NCBI GenBank assembly: GCA_027563935.2
Contig: CM050450.1
Span: 31,793,439-31,857,438 of the forward strand
Source of the DNA: Costus lasius
Taxonomy: Eukaryota; Streptophyta; Magnoliopsida; Zingiberales; Costaceae
DNA: 64,000 nt
Direction of reading: 5' to 3'
In this document: piece after piece, positions 12,592 through 24,054 of the stretch
Position numbering within the stretch: the first letter of the stretch is position 1
How the letters are laid out: each line of letters begins with the position of its first letter
Made by a program: the position numbers and the translations under genes
Notes under the pieces: model-generated
Told to the model about the DNA's origin: nothing
What the model saw: only the letters and a program-made list of their open reading frames with translations
Databases searched by the model: none

Positions 12592-12601
12592 ATCTCCCAC
12601 T
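12592..12601 (-). other. E5 polypurine tract
   Basis: The minus strand reads AGTGGGAGAT directly abutting the 3' LTR start. The sequence is canonical for this family. Confidence 0.75.
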
Positions 12602-12665
12602 TGCACTTAATCTAATGGTTGAGAAATCTCAAACCCATATTATTACAGTGCTTCTCATGCTTCTG

Positions 12666-15600
12666 CTACGCCAGAGGCTTGGTAAGCGGGTCAGCCAGAT
12701 TGTCGTCTGTATGAACCTTGCAGATTTTGATCTCGCCTCGATCAATGATCTCTCGGATCAAGTGAAACCGTCTCTGTATGTGCTTGGACTTCTGGTGCGA
12801 CCGTGGTTCCTTTGCTTGTGCGATGGCTCCAGTGTTATCACAGAAGATAACCAAAGGATCTGCACTCGAAGGAACAACACCAAGTTCTCTCACGAACTTA
12901 CGAATCCACACTGCCTCCTTGGATGCTTCCGAGGCTGCAACATACTCGGCTTCTGTTGTGGAGTCAGCAACAGTTGACTGTTTGAAACTTTTCCACACCA
13001 CTGCTCCACCATTCAAGCTAAAAACATAGCCTGATTGCGATCGGAAATCATCCTGGTCCGACTGGAACGAAGCGTCAGTATATCCTTCAATATTGAGTTC
13101 TTCCTGACCACCATATATCAAGAACATATCTTTGGTCCTCCGCAGATATTTTAAAATGTTCTTGACCGCAATCCAGTGCGCCATACCTGGATTACTTTGG
13201 AACCGACTGGTCACGCTTAACCCGTAAGCGACGTCTGGGCGAGTACACAACATCGCATACATAATGGACCCAATAGCCGAAGCATAAGGCGTATTGTCCA
13301 TTTCATCTTTCTCAGTCTGTGTTTGTGGACACTGACTCTTCGAAAGATTCAGACCATGTCTGATTGGCAGATATCCTCTTTTAGAATTCTCTAAATGGAA
13401 TCTCTCCAGGACTTTATCGATGTACGTACTCTGGCACAGCCCGAGAAGCCTCTTAGATCTATCCCTGTAGATCTTCACACCTAACACATACGCTGCTTCT
13501 CCTAGATCTTTCATCTGGAAACATTTTCCTAACCATGCCTTAATAGCATGCAGTTCAGGAATATCGTTTCCAATGATCAAGATATCATCGACGTAGAGGA
13601 CTAGGAAAGTAATCACGCTCCCACTAAACCTCTTATATACACACGGGTCATCTTCGTTCTTGATGAAACCAAACTCAGAGATTGATTCATCAAAACGAAT
13701 ATTCAAGCTTCTTGATGCTTGCTTAAGTCCATAAATAGACTTCTTTAACTTGCATATTTTATGACGATCTGATGGATTAGTGAAACCCTCAGGTTGTGTC
13801 ATATACACATCCTCATCCAGATTTCCATTAAAGAAAGCTGTCTTCACATCCATCTGCCAGATCTCATAATCGTAATATGCAGCTATCGCGAAAAGAATCC
13901 GAATAGACTTAAACATGGCTACAGGTGAGAAAGTTTCATCATAATCTATCCCGTAGATTTGTTTGAAACCTTTCGCAACTAGCCTGCCTTTATAGGTAAC
14001 TACGTTACCATCCATGTCAATCTTCTTCTTGAAGATCCATTTACAGCCTATAGGGATTACTCCCGGAGGCGGATCAACCAAATCCCAGACTTGGTTATCT
14101 GACATGGAGTCCATTTCGGCTCGCATAGCATCAAGCCATCTAGCTGACTCCGGTCCACTGACCGCATCCGCATAAGTAAGGGGTTCATCATTATCAATGA
14201 TGTAGACTCCATCATAGCGCTCAGGCTGTCGACGGATCCTTCCCGATCTTCGCGGTTCCCGTGATATCTGAGCCTCAGGTTGTTCAGTAACCTGTTCTAC
14301 CGGCTCAGGCTCATCCAACTGTGCTTGACTACTTTGTCCTTCCTCTGGATTCTCATCCAGCTTTATTTCTCTCCCACTGGCCTCTTGCAGAAGAAACTCC
14401 TTCTCAAGAAATATGGCCGTCCGAGCAACAAACACCTTGTTCTCCTTGGGATCGTAGAAATAATAACCCTTAGTTTCCTTAGGGTAACCGACAAAGATGC
14501 ATTTCTCAGATCTACTCTCTAGTTTCCCAGACGCGAGCTTTTTGACATAAGCCTCGCAACCCCAGATCCTGATAAATGTCAAGCTCGGCTGTTTCCCATA
14601 CCATAACTCATATGGCGTCTTTGAAACGGCCTTGGATGGCACTCGGTTTAGTACCTTTGCAGCTGTTTCCAGTGCAAAACCCCAAAAGGAATATGGAAGA
14701 GTAGCCTGACTCATCATAGAACGAACCATATCAAGTAACGTTCTATTTCTCCTCTCGGACACACCATTCCATTGTGGTGTTCCTGGCGGAGTGAGCTGTG
14801 AGATAATCCCACACTCTTTTAGATAGTCAGTAAACGCATGACTCAAGTATTCTCCACCTCGATCAGAACGAAGTGCCTTGATATTTCGGCCTAGCTGATT
14901 TTGTACTTCATTCTTGAACTCTTTGAACTTGTCAAAAGATTCACTTTTATGTCTCATCAGATAGACATAACCATACCTACTGAAATCATCAGTAAAGGTA
15001 ATGAAGTACTGATAGCCACCTCTGGCATGTTTACTAAATGGCCCACACACATCACTGTGTATAAGGTCAAGTAAACCTGAAGCCCTTTGACCTTTGTTAA
15101 GAAAAGGTGACTTCGTCATTTTACCCATTAAACAAGCTTTGCATGTATCAATCTCCTCATAGGAGAATGATCCCAGCAGTCCATGATCATGCAACCGCTT
15201 AATGCGCTTCTTGTTAATATGGCCTAAACGACTATGCCATAACAAGGTGCTGTCATCAGCATACTTGGCTTTCTTATTATCAATGTTTTGTATAGAATAT
15301 TCCATGTCCAACATGAATAACCCATTGTTAATTGAACCAGTTGCATAAACAATATTATCACAAGATAAAACACACTTTGAAATATTGCATTCAAAGGCAA
15401 ATCCTTTCCTGACAAGAGCAGGAATAGAGATAATATTTTTAGTGATACTCGGTACAAAATAACAATTGTTTAATTCCAATACAATGCCAGATGGTAAAGA
15501 AATGAAATAGTCTCCTACAGCAACAGCAGCAACCCGTGCCCCGTTTCCAACGCGTAGGTCTACCTCATGCTGTCCCACCTGTCTTCTTCTCTTGAGTTCC

Positions 15601-16496
15601 TGTACATTTGAACAAATGTGAACTCCACATGCAGTGTCCAACACCCATGAAATAGAAGAAGATGAAACCATGACTTCCGTCACGTAAATACCTGAGCCAG
15701 AAGCGATGCTTCCCCTCTTATCTCCTTGGAGCGCTTTACAGTCCTTTTTCCAGTGACCCAGCTGGCCACAGTGGAAACACCTGTTGTCCTTGGACCGCTT
15801 CACCTTCTGTTTCAGAGCCTTACTGTAGTTCTTGACAGGGGCCTTGCCCTTCTTCCCCTTCTTCTTGTTCCTGGAAGGAACCATTAAGACAGAGGTCGAA
15901 GGCTTTCCCTTCAGAGTTTCCTCAGTAGTCAAGAGCATATTCAGCAGTTCTGCCGGAGTACAATCGATTTTGTTCATATTAAAGTTAATGATGAACGCAT
16001 CGAAAGAGGGCGGAAGAGACTGCAGAATGATGTCTACAGCAAGCTCCTGGTTAATGGTATGCCCCAGTTTCTCCAGAGCCTCCTTGTGCCCAATCATCTT
16101 GAGCACGTGAGCTCCCACTGGGCTCCCTTCAGCCAGTTTGCTCTGAAAGAAGAGCTTCGTCAGATTATAGCGTTCTGTCCTCGCCTGTGCAGCATACAGC
16201 ATCTTGAGGTTCGCTATAATCTCTATAGCCGACATATCCTCATGCTGACGCTGCAGCGGTGGCGTCATAGACGCTAGCATCAGGCAAGCGACATCAATGC
16301 TATCATTGACGTGCTTTTCATAGGCTTCACGAACCGCCCTTGCGGCGTTCGCAGCGGGTTGAGGCGGCACAGCCGTCTCGAGGACATACAGTTTCCTCTC
16401 TGCCTTAAGAACGATCTTAAGGTGTCCGAACCAGTCAGAGAAGTTCGGCCCAGCAAACTTCTCCCTTTCCAGTAGGGATCGCACATTGAAGCTCAT
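12666..16496 (-). CDS. E5 Gag-Pol polyprotein, Ty1/copia (TNT1-94-like)
   Basis: One 1276-codon frame encodes particle and enzyme functions for retrotransposition in copia order. Gag (about 1-260) ends in the CX2CX4HX4C knuckle CFHCGQLGHWKKDC (240-253). Protease has LDTAC with Asp287, so DTA replaces the usual DTG/DSG. Integrase has the H421/H426/C452/C455 zinc site and D482, D545, E581 with D-35-E spacing. A basic linker lies near 750-760. RT has Asp883 (QMDVKTAF) and YVDD 968-971. RNase H has D1141, E1182, D1220. The stop at 12666-12668 is a TAG where relatives have CAG, removing about 20 residues (QQKHEKH...GLRFLN). F888 and L931 (relatives have Leu and Trp) are further private changes. 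The start ATGAGC matches E3. Lineage within copia is uncertain; long LTRs suggest Angela/Tork relatives. Confidence 0.93.
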   Translation of the reverse strand: MSFNVRSLLEREKFAGPNFSDWFGHLKIVLKAERKLYVLETAVPPQPAANAARAVREAYEKHVNDSIDVACLMLASMTPPLQRQHEDMSAIEIIANLKMLYAAQARTERYNLTKLFFQSKLAEGSPVGAHVLKMIGHKEALEKLGHTINQELAVDIILQSLPPSFDAFIINFNMNKIDCTPAELLNMLLTTEETLKGKPSTSVLMVPSRNKKKGKKGKAPVKNYSKALKQKVKRSKDNRCFHCGQLGHWKKDCKALQGDKRGSIASGSGIYVTEVMVSSSSISWVLDTACGVHICSNVQELKRRRQVGQHEVDLRVGNGARVAAVAVGDYFISLPSGIVLELNNCYFVPSITKNIISIPALVRKGFAFECNISKCVLSCDNIVYATGSINNGLFMLDMEYSIQNIDNKKAKYADDSTLLWHSRLGHINKKRIKRLHDHGLLGSFSYEEIDTCKACLMGKMTKSPFLNKGQRASGLLDLIHSDVCGPFSKHARGGYQYFITFTDDFSRYGYVYLMRHKSESFDKFKEFKNEVQNQLGRNIKALRSDRGGEYLSHAFTDYLKECGIISQLTPPGTPQWNGVSERRNRTLLDMVRSMMSQATLPYSFWGFALETAAKVLNRVPSKAVSKTPYELWYGKQPSLTFIRIWGCEAYVKKLASGKLESRSEKCIFVGYPKETKGYYFYDPKENKVFVARTAIFLEKEFLLQEASGREIKLDENPEEGQSSQAQLDEPEPVEQVTEQPEAQISREPRRSGRIRRQPERYDGVYIIDNDEPLTYADAVSGPESARWLDAMRAEMDSMSDNQVWDLVDPPPGVIPIGCKWIFKKKIDMDGNVVTYKGRLVAKGFKQIYGIDYDETFSPVAMFKSIRILFAIAAYYDYEIWQMDVKTAFFNGNLDEDVYMTQPEGFTNPSDRHKICKLKKSIYGLKQASRSLNIRFDESISEFGFIKNEDDPCVYKRFSGSVITFLVLYVDDILIIGNDIPELHAIKAWLGKCFQMKDLGEAAYVLGVKIYRDRSKRLLGLCQSTYIDKVLERFHLENSKRGYLPIRHGLNLSKSQCPQTQTEKDEMDNTPYASAIGSIMYAMLCTRPDVAYGLSVTSRFQSNPGMAHWIAVKNILKYLRRTKDMFLIYGGQEELNIEGYTDASFQSDQDDFRSQSGYVFSLNGGAVVWKSFKQSTVADSTTEAEYVAASEASKEAVWIRKFVRELGVVPSSADPLVIFCDNTGAIAQAKEPRSHQKSKHIQRRFHLIREIIDRGEIKICKVHTDDNLADPLTKPLA

Positions 16497-18278
16497 GGTG
16501 TTCGTTGCTGCAGGAATCTACAACAATGCAAGAACAGCAAGGTCAGTATCAATGTCTAGAATCAATCCAGGACTTAAGAAAGATTCTTTTCTCACTATTT
16601 TAGCTGACTGTAAAATCCATTAAAACAGTCCGAAAGAGTAACACTCTTTTAGTGAGATGGGATCCAGATTTCATACTTGATCTCCGCGTCCCGCTCAGGC
16701 GAGATAAGATGCACGGAGAGTACAAGCACTAATCTCTGGTAGGCAGTCCCTGCCAATCGCCAACCCGTGCGATTCCCCTTCACCTGGGCAATCCAGCAGA
16801 CTGTGCCAACTGAGTTGGTACAACACAGTCTCTGATCCCACAGATGGCTGCCTCCATGTGCTACCATATGGGCCACATATGTAGCCTACATGGTCAAGCT
16901 GACCCGACCTACTCCCTGGACCACCACGTGCTATGCTGAGCAACGAGAAGCGATAAATCCCTTCTTTGTAACACGCAGGTGAAATCACACACCGTCTGAA
17001 GATAGATGGACGTGCCCACTGAGTGGGTACAACACGGCTCCAACGATAATCAGAACAGTGAGGTTTCGCGCCAGAAGGCTTACGAGCTTGATATGTTAGC
17101 GTTGGATTTTAACGGTCCTTTTATCTTCATAACTATCATGCAAACCCTATGGTGATAGCAGAAGATAACTAAACATGCAATTCTAATTATAAGCAATAAG
17201 TAGAAAGCATGCTGATCTTATGTGGTAAAAGCCCATGAACCCTAAGTAAGACCTTAATTTTACTTAAGTCTTCACTTGAGCTCTTTAAGGGTCCTTTTAT
17301 ATCTGATCTAGCCCAACCCAGGGCCCTAGCGCCAAATGCAGCTCAGGTGCGCCACCAGCTGCATGAGCCTCATTGCCATGTGTGCATAGAATTCTTGTCT
17401 GATTAAAATACATTTTAATCTATCTAGACAAGATTGACTCGCAGGTCAATTACATTTTATAAATTAAAACAATGTGATTCGCAGATCACAAATGAATATT
17501 AATTTATAATTAACCAGGCACGCAGGCCCCAGCACAGCACACATTTGGGCAACCCACATAAGATTAAATAAACAAGCATCATGGCATCATTCAATCAATC
17601 ATGTGATCCATAGACAAAATAAAAATTTTGAAATCCCATTGGAATCAATTTTACTTGTCTTATGTGCCCTACAACCTTACAACGGTCCATCGATAGGGAT
17701 CCACTCATCAATCTAGTTAGATCCATGCCCTTGCATGCACCAAGTCCTAACTGACTCGAGTTGACCTAATGGTCAACCATGCATGCGCCAAGGGCTGAAC
17801 AACCTTCAAGAGTTCTGGCAAGCGGGTGTGACCCCGGGCCTAACTCAAGAGTGTTCATTGGTTGTCTCAACCAGACCTCGCTACACGCCTGTGATGCAAT
17901 CGACCTATAGCCACCTCGTGCTTGCGCACAGGTGCCATCTGGTCGATCCATCTAGGCTGTCAGATGGTCTGATCAGACTAGTTTGATCTAACCTGGAGGA
18001 TGCTTTCAACCCCATCAACCCGTCTAAGGGTTTATTGTAGGTGCGGCTTAGATCTAATATGCAAGTCGCGCATGTCATTTAGGGTTTTCGAAAAACAACT
18101 ACAACAACATGATAGAAGCGCAACCAACATACATGCGCCAATATAGCTCTCATACATGCGCAACATGAACATACTATCAACTAGTATAATCGCATGAAGA
18201 GAAAACATAGATCTAAGCATCATACATATATGGATCACAAAACATACATAGCAATCATATGATTCATATAAGATCTTG
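16497..18278 (-). other. E5 5' leader (non-coding, about 1.78 kb)
   Basis: This lies between PBS and gag start and has no coding potential I can support. Just upstream of the gag ATG the minus strand has TTGTAG (complement of 16518-16523) preceded by a CTGAC branch-like motif (complement of 16542-16546), resembling a 3' splice site. It lacks the tRNA-like block seen in the E3 and E4 leaders; the deletion point is near 17350-17362. Confidence 0.6.
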
Positions 18279-18290
18279 GCTCTGATACCA
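18279..18290 (-). other. E5 primer-binding site (initiator tRNA-Met)
   Basis: The minus strand reads TGGTATCAGAGC, complementary to the 3' end of plant initiator tRNA-Met, two bases after the 5' LTR end. Confidence 0.88.
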
Positions 18291-18292
18291 AT

Positions 18293-20015
18293 TGAAGAGT
18301 CCCCTTCAAGGAGGAGCGCAAGCGGATAAAACCCCTTTCAAGAGGGGGGCCGAAACCCTAAATAAAGGGGGCGCATGCATGTTTGCTAGGGTTTCAACAA
18401 CATAATCGCTTATATGCTCATATGATCAACTTTGATGGATTAATTAGATCAAGAAGGAGATCAAACCAATGCCATAGGGTTGAATGTCGGCTTGGAAGAA
18501 GAGAGCAACTTAGATCTCCTCCAAAAGTTCACACACAAGATGAAGATTGCTTACTTCCTTGGCGTCCCTTGTGCTAGCAAGGCACCCAAGCTTGCTTGTC
18601 GAATGGAAGGAGATGATGAAAAATCTCTCTTGGCCGATCCTTCTTCTCGTCAACTTACACCACCCAAGAATGTGTGTGTCGTCGAGAGCCAAAGGGGAGA
18701 TGAGCGTTAGAGAAGCCTTGTGATCGAATGTGGAGACATTCATCACTTTGCAAAACCGAAATGCCAAAATTGGCAAGTCTTGAATACATGCGTTATGCGT
18801 TCACATGAAGTGAACCAAACGCATATCTCTTCTCTCAAATGAACCAAGCGCTCACATATGAGCCGGTTCAATGCAGTTGGTCCAATGACCAAACCAAATC
18901 AGCCCAAGAATTGGTCCAGACCAAAATAAACCCTAAGGTTCAAAATCTGACCGTTCATCTTTTGATGCCCTTGATCTCATCGATCTAGCATCCACACTCT
19001 CGATCGAAGCTTACCGATCTCAAGCCCTAATCAATCAAACATGATCAGACTGGATCTCACTTACAATCAGAGTTTAAACTCCTTTAAACTGAATCAAAAC
19101 AATCCAGTCCACACGATCTGACTCAAGTAAGCCATATCACCAAATTGTGCGACCTTAAGGGTTTCCTTTAAATGTCGGTAACGATAACTCACGTTATCAC
19201 AATCAGTGAGGGGTATCTAGCAACACATCACTGTCTCCCGATATAAAGGAAAGAGTCTTCCAAGACTACACCCAAACCACAGCACAAGTGTGAATCCACT
19301 TCACAAGGCATACATGTATCCTTTGCCACTGGATGTTCTTATTGGACAAGCATGTCAAGCTTGTAACTCCAATACGATGAGAATGATTAGATCAGATGAG
19401 CATAGTCATCTGGGTATGGCCATACACTTTCTCAATCATCTCATCCAAGGGGGCCCTTTTAGAACATCACACTCCTTGAACAAGGAGACGGCAATCCTAT
19501 GTCTATCACTAGTGTCCTAACCTGACTCATGATCATTATCCAAGATAGTTTATAACCATTATCTTTCAAATGATATTGAACTACCTCAAAACAATGACAA
19601 TCATCATTTAGAAACACAAGTGATCTCAAGTCAAAGGACATGTGCCACTTGTAGCATACAAGGATTATTCACATTGTGACAAGCAATTGAATATCCTAGT
19701 AGGGTCTGTCCAGTACATCCAATGTACCCATGAGTCTACATCTTATTCCATGCTCGAAGCATCCTATAAGATTAGATCAAATGTTAGTCTCAATCATATC
19801 AAGGCTGTCTCATGTTCACCAAGATATCTCGACTAAGGACTTAACTGTCAGCCTAGCTGAACAGCTTTGAGACATTATTCAGTAGTACACTTATTACAGC
19901 AGACAAGGTAACAAACTGAATAACAACCATGCCTTTATAAAAACAAGAGTTTATTACATGATACTGATACAATCCCAAAGGCCTCAAACATTAGCCTTAA
20001 GGGCATACCCCAACA
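18293..20015 (-). repeat. E5 5' LTR (family B)
   Basis: This 1723-bp partner of 10869-12591 is followed by the TSD copy ATCTG at 20016-20020. In its first U5 hairpin one stem G is A (ccttcaaggagg) where the 3' LTR has a perfect stem. Confidence 0.93.
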
Positions 20016-20020
20016 ATCTG

Positions 20021-22243
20021 AGCCTCAGGTTGTTCAATAACCTGTTCTACTGGCTCAGGCTCATCCAAATTTGCTTGACCACTTTGTCCTTCCTCTGGAT
20101 TCTCATCCAGCTTTATTTCTCTCCCACTGGCCTCTTGCAGAAGAAACTCCTTCTCAAGAAATATGGCCGTCCGAGCAACAAATACCTTGTTCTCTTTGGG
20201 ATCGTAGAAATAATAACCCTTAGTTTCCTTAGGGTAACCGACAAAGATACATTTCTCAGATCTGCTCTCTAGTTTCCCAGAAGTGAGCTTTTTGACATAA
20301 GCCTCGCAGCCCCAGATCCTGATAAATGTCAAGCTCGGCTGTTTCCCATACCATAACTCATATGGCGTCTTTGAAACTGCCTTGGATGGCACTCGGTTTA
20401 GTACCTTTGCAGCTGTCTCCAGTGCAAATCCCCAAAAGGAGTAAGGTAGAGTAGCCTGACTCATCATAGAACGAACCATTTCAAGTAGGGTTCTGTTCCT
20501 CCTCTCGGACACACCATTCCATTGCGGTGTTCCTGGCGGAGTGAGCTGTGAGATAATCCCACACTCCTTCAGATAGTCAGTAAACGCATGACTCAAGTAT
20601 TCTCCACCTCGATCAGAACGAAGTGCCTTGATATTTCGGCCTAGCTGATTTTGTACTTCATTCTTGAACTCTTTGAACTTGTCAAAAGATTCACTTTTAT
20701 GTCTCATCAGATAGACATAACCATACCTACTGAAATCATCAGTAAAGGTAATGAAGTACTGATAGCCACCTCTGGCATGTTTACTAAATGGCCCACACAC
20801 ATCACTGTGTATAAGGTCAAGTAAACCTGAAGCCCTTTGACCTTTGTGAGGAAAAGGTGACTTCGTCATTTTACCCATTAAACAAGCTTTGCATGTATCA
20901 ATCCCCTCATAGGAGAATGATCCCAGCAGTCCATTATCATGCAACCGCTTAATGCGTTTCTCGTTAATATGGCCTAAACGACTATGCCATAGCAAGGTGC
21001 TGTCATCAGCATACTTGGCTTTCTTAATATCAATATTGTGTATAGAACATTCCATGTCTAATATGAATAACCCATTGTTAATTGAACCAGTAGCATAAAC
21101 AATATTATCAAGAGAAAGAAAACACTTTGAAATATTGCATTCAAAGGAAAATCCCTTCCTGACAAGAGCAGGAATAGAGATAATATTCTTAGTAATACTG
21201 GGAACAAAGTAACAACTGTTTAGTTCTAATACAAGCCCAGATGGCAAAGAGATGAAATAGTCTCCTACAGCAACAGCAGCAACCCGTGCCCCGTTTCCAA
21301 CTCGTAGGTCCACCTCATGCTGTCCCACCTGTCTTCTTCTCTTGAGTTCCTGTACATTTGAACAAATGTGAACTCCACATGCAGTGTCCAATACCCATGA
21401 AATAGAAGAAGAAAACATGACCTCAGTCACATAAATACCAGAGCTAGAAGCGATGCTTCCCTTCTTGTCTCCTTGGAGCGCTTTACAGTCCTTTTTCCAG
21501 TGACCCAGCTGGCCACAGTGGAAACATCTGTATTCCTTCGACCGCTTGACCTTCTGTTTCAGAGCTTTGTTGTAGTTCTTGACTGGGGCTTTGCCCTTCT
21601 TCCCCTTCTTCTTGTTCCTAGAAGGAACCATTAAGACAGAGGTTGAAGGCTTTCCCTTCAGAGTCTCCTCAGTAGTCAAGAGCATATTCAGCAGCTCTGC
21701 CGGAGTACAATCGATTTTGTTCATATTAAAATTAATAATAAATGCATCGAAAGAGGGCGGGAGAGACTGTAGAATAATGTCTACAGCAAGCTCCTGATTG
21801 ATGGTATGCCCCAGTTTCTCTAGAGCCTCCTTGTGCCCAATCATCTTGAGCACGTGAGCTCCCACTGGGCTCCCTTCAGCCAGTTTGCTCTGAAAGAAAA
21901 GCTTGGTCAAATTGTAGCGCTCAGTCCTCGCCTGTGCAGCATACAGCATCTTGAGGTTTGCTATAATTTCTATAGCAGACATATCCTCATGCTGACGCTG
22001 CAGCGGTGGCGTCATAGACGCTAGCATCAGGCAAGCGACATCAATGCTATCATTGACATGCTTTTCATAGGCTTCCCGAACCGCCCTTGCGGCGTTCGGA
22101 GCGGGTTGAGGCGGTATCGCCGTCTCGAGGACATACAGTTTCCTCTCTGCCTTAAGAACAATCTTAAGGTGTCCGTACCAGTCTGAGAAGTTCGGTCCAG
22201 CAAACTTCTCCCTTTCCAGTAGGGATCGCACATTGAAGTTCAC
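20021..22243 (-). pseudogene. E4 gag, protease and integrase (5' part of a split gag-pol)
   Basis: The minus strand encodes the first ~740 residues of a family B polyprotein starting MNFNVRSLLEREK at 22243 with no internal stop. It has Gag with the CFHCGQLGHWKKDC knuckle, protease with LDTACGVHIC, the integrase zinc site (WHSRLGHIN...CKACLMG), the D-D-E core (HSDVCGPF, SDRGGEY, SERRNRT) and the C-terminal region up to EQPEAQI. There E5 is inserted, and the apparent last residues (VGVCP) are E5 LTR. The pol remainder is at 9210-10863. The 5' half itself looks intact; the gene is dead because it is split and has stops downstream. Confidence 0.92.
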
Positions 22244-24040
22244 GGTGTTCGTTGCTGCAGGAATCTACAACAATGCAAGAACAGCAAGGTCAGTATCAAT
22301 GTTCAGAATCAATCCAGGACTTAAGAAAGATTCTTTTCTCACTATTTTATCTGGCTGAAAAATCCAGCAAAAAACTGCCCGAAAGAGTAGAACTCTTTTA
22401 GTGAGATGGGATCCAGATTTCATACTTGGTCTCCGCGTCCCGCTCAGGCGAGATAAGATGCACAGAGAGTACAAGCACTAATCTCTGGTAGGCTGTCCCA
22501 GCCAATCGCCAACCCGTGCGATTCCCCTTCATCTGGGCAATCCAGCAGACTGTGCCAACTGAGTTGGTACAACACAGTCTCTGATTCCACAGATGGCTGC
22601 CTCCATGCGCTACCATATGCGCCACATATGTAGCCTACATGGTCAAGCTGACCCGACCTACTCCCTGGACCACCACGTGCTATGCTGAGCAACGAGAAGC
22701 GATAAATCCCTTCTCTGTAACACGCAGGTGTAATCCAGCACCGTCTGAAGATAGATGGACGTGCCCACTGAGTGGGTACAACACGGCTCCAACGATAGTC
22801 AGAACAGTGAGGTTTCGCGTCAGAAGGCTTACGAGCTTGATATTTTAGCATTGGATTTTAACGGTCTTTTATCTTCTTCACTATCATGCAATTCCTATGG
22901 TGATAGCAGAAGATAAATTAATCATGCTGTTCTACTTATATAAACAATAAAAGAAAGCATGGATCTTATGTGGTAAAAGCCCATAGCCTAAGTAAGACCT
23001 TAAATAACTTAAGTCTTCACTTGCTTTTCTTCATGGGACTTTTGCTGCTTATCTAGCCCAACCCAGGGCCCAAGCGCCATCTGCAGCTCAGGTGCGCCTA
23101 CCAGGGAAAATGCGCCTGGTCCCAGAGTCGAACCCTGGACCTCCCACCTGGTCTAGCCTCTGCTGCATGCGCCTCTGCCAAGTGTGCTCTGTGCTCTTGT
23201 CTGATTAACTTACAAATTAATCTATCTAGACAAGATTGACACGCAGGTCAATTACACTTTATAAATTAAATACAATGTGATACGCAGATCACAATAATTA
23301 ATTTACAACTTTAATATAGGCACGCAGGCCCCAGCACAGCACACATTTAACATGGGCAGCCCACATAAGAATAAATAAACATACATATGGCATCAATCAA
23401 CATGCGATCCAACCATGAAAATAAAATTTTTTGAAAAACCCCATTGGCATCAATTTTATTTTCCTTATATGCCCTTACTACCTTACAACGGTCCATTACT
23501 AGGGATCCACTCATCATTTCTAGTTAGATCCACTGCCCTTACATGCACCAAGTCCTAACTGACTTGAGTCGACCAAATGGTCAACTATGCATGCGCGAGG
23601 GCTGAACGACCCCAATGAGGTCTGGCAAGCGGGTGTGACCCCGGGCCTAACTCATGTGCGTTCATGGTTGTCTCAATCAGACATCGCTACACGCCTGTCT
23701 GCAGTCGACCTATAGCCACCTCGTGCTTGCGCACAGGTGCTATCTGGTCAACCCATCTAGGCTGTCAGATGGTCTGATCAGACTGTTTGGATCTAACCTA
23801 GATGATGACTTCAACCCTAATAACCCGTCTAAGGGTTTACAGTAAGGCCTTAGATCTAATGAGAGGCGCGCATGTGAAGTAGTTTTGAAGAAAACAACTA
23901 TGCGCCAATCAACATGCGCCAACTGAAAACAAACAAATACAAGTATTTTCGCATATGAAAACTTATCATGTATTTTTCGCATGTTATGAAGATCTAAGCA
24001 TACATGGATCACAAAGCAATCATATGAACATATAAAACCT
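22244..24040 (-). other. E4 5' leader (non-coding, about 1.8 kb)
   Basis: This matches the E5 and E3 leaders over most of its length. It includes a tRNA-like block (23105-23170) that E5 lacks. I see no coding region. A pyrimidine-rich TTGTAG signal precedes the gag ATG, as in E5. Confidence 0.6.
23105..23170 (-). other. tRNA-like block in E4 leader
   Basis: On the minus strand this carries a pol III B-box-like sequence (GGTTCGACTCT, complement of 23124-23134) in a TpsiC-arm-like hairpin and an A-box-like sequence upstream near 23160-23170. It matches 28131-28190 in E3. It may be a captured tRNA or SINE head; no full cloverleaf is evident. Confidence 0.4.
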
Positions 24041-24052
24041 GCTCTGATACCA
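24041..24052 (-). other. E4 primer-binding site (initiator tRNA-Met)
   Basis: The minus strand reads TGGTATCAGAGC, two bases after the end of the 5' LTR. Confidence 0.88.
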
Positions 24053-24054
24053 AT

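Larger units (their letters stand above)
10869..20015 (-). mobile_element. E5: near-intact Ty1/copia element, family B, innermost insertion
   Basis: This is a complete 9147-bp element, TGAAGAG to CCAACA, flanked by ATCTG at 10864-10868 and 20016-20020 inside E4 pol. Both LTRs are 1723 bp. On the minus strand: 5' LTR 18293-20015, PBS 18279-18290, a 1.78-kb leader, one gag-pol frame 12666-16496, PPT 12592-12601 and 3' LTR 10869-12591. About 9 LTR differences were seen by eye. It is the only copia here with an uninterrupted polyprotein through all five enzymatic and structural domains. Confidence 0.95.

Noticed and set aside
19642..19836. A 64-codon frame (MPLVAYKDYSHCDK...) recurring in all family B U3 regions (8813, 12218, 19642, 25366, and on the minus strand 25724 and 53524)
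   Set aside because: It recurs because the LTR DNA recurs, it is antisense to the element, it has no domain, and its codons show no bias against nonsynonymous change that I can see.
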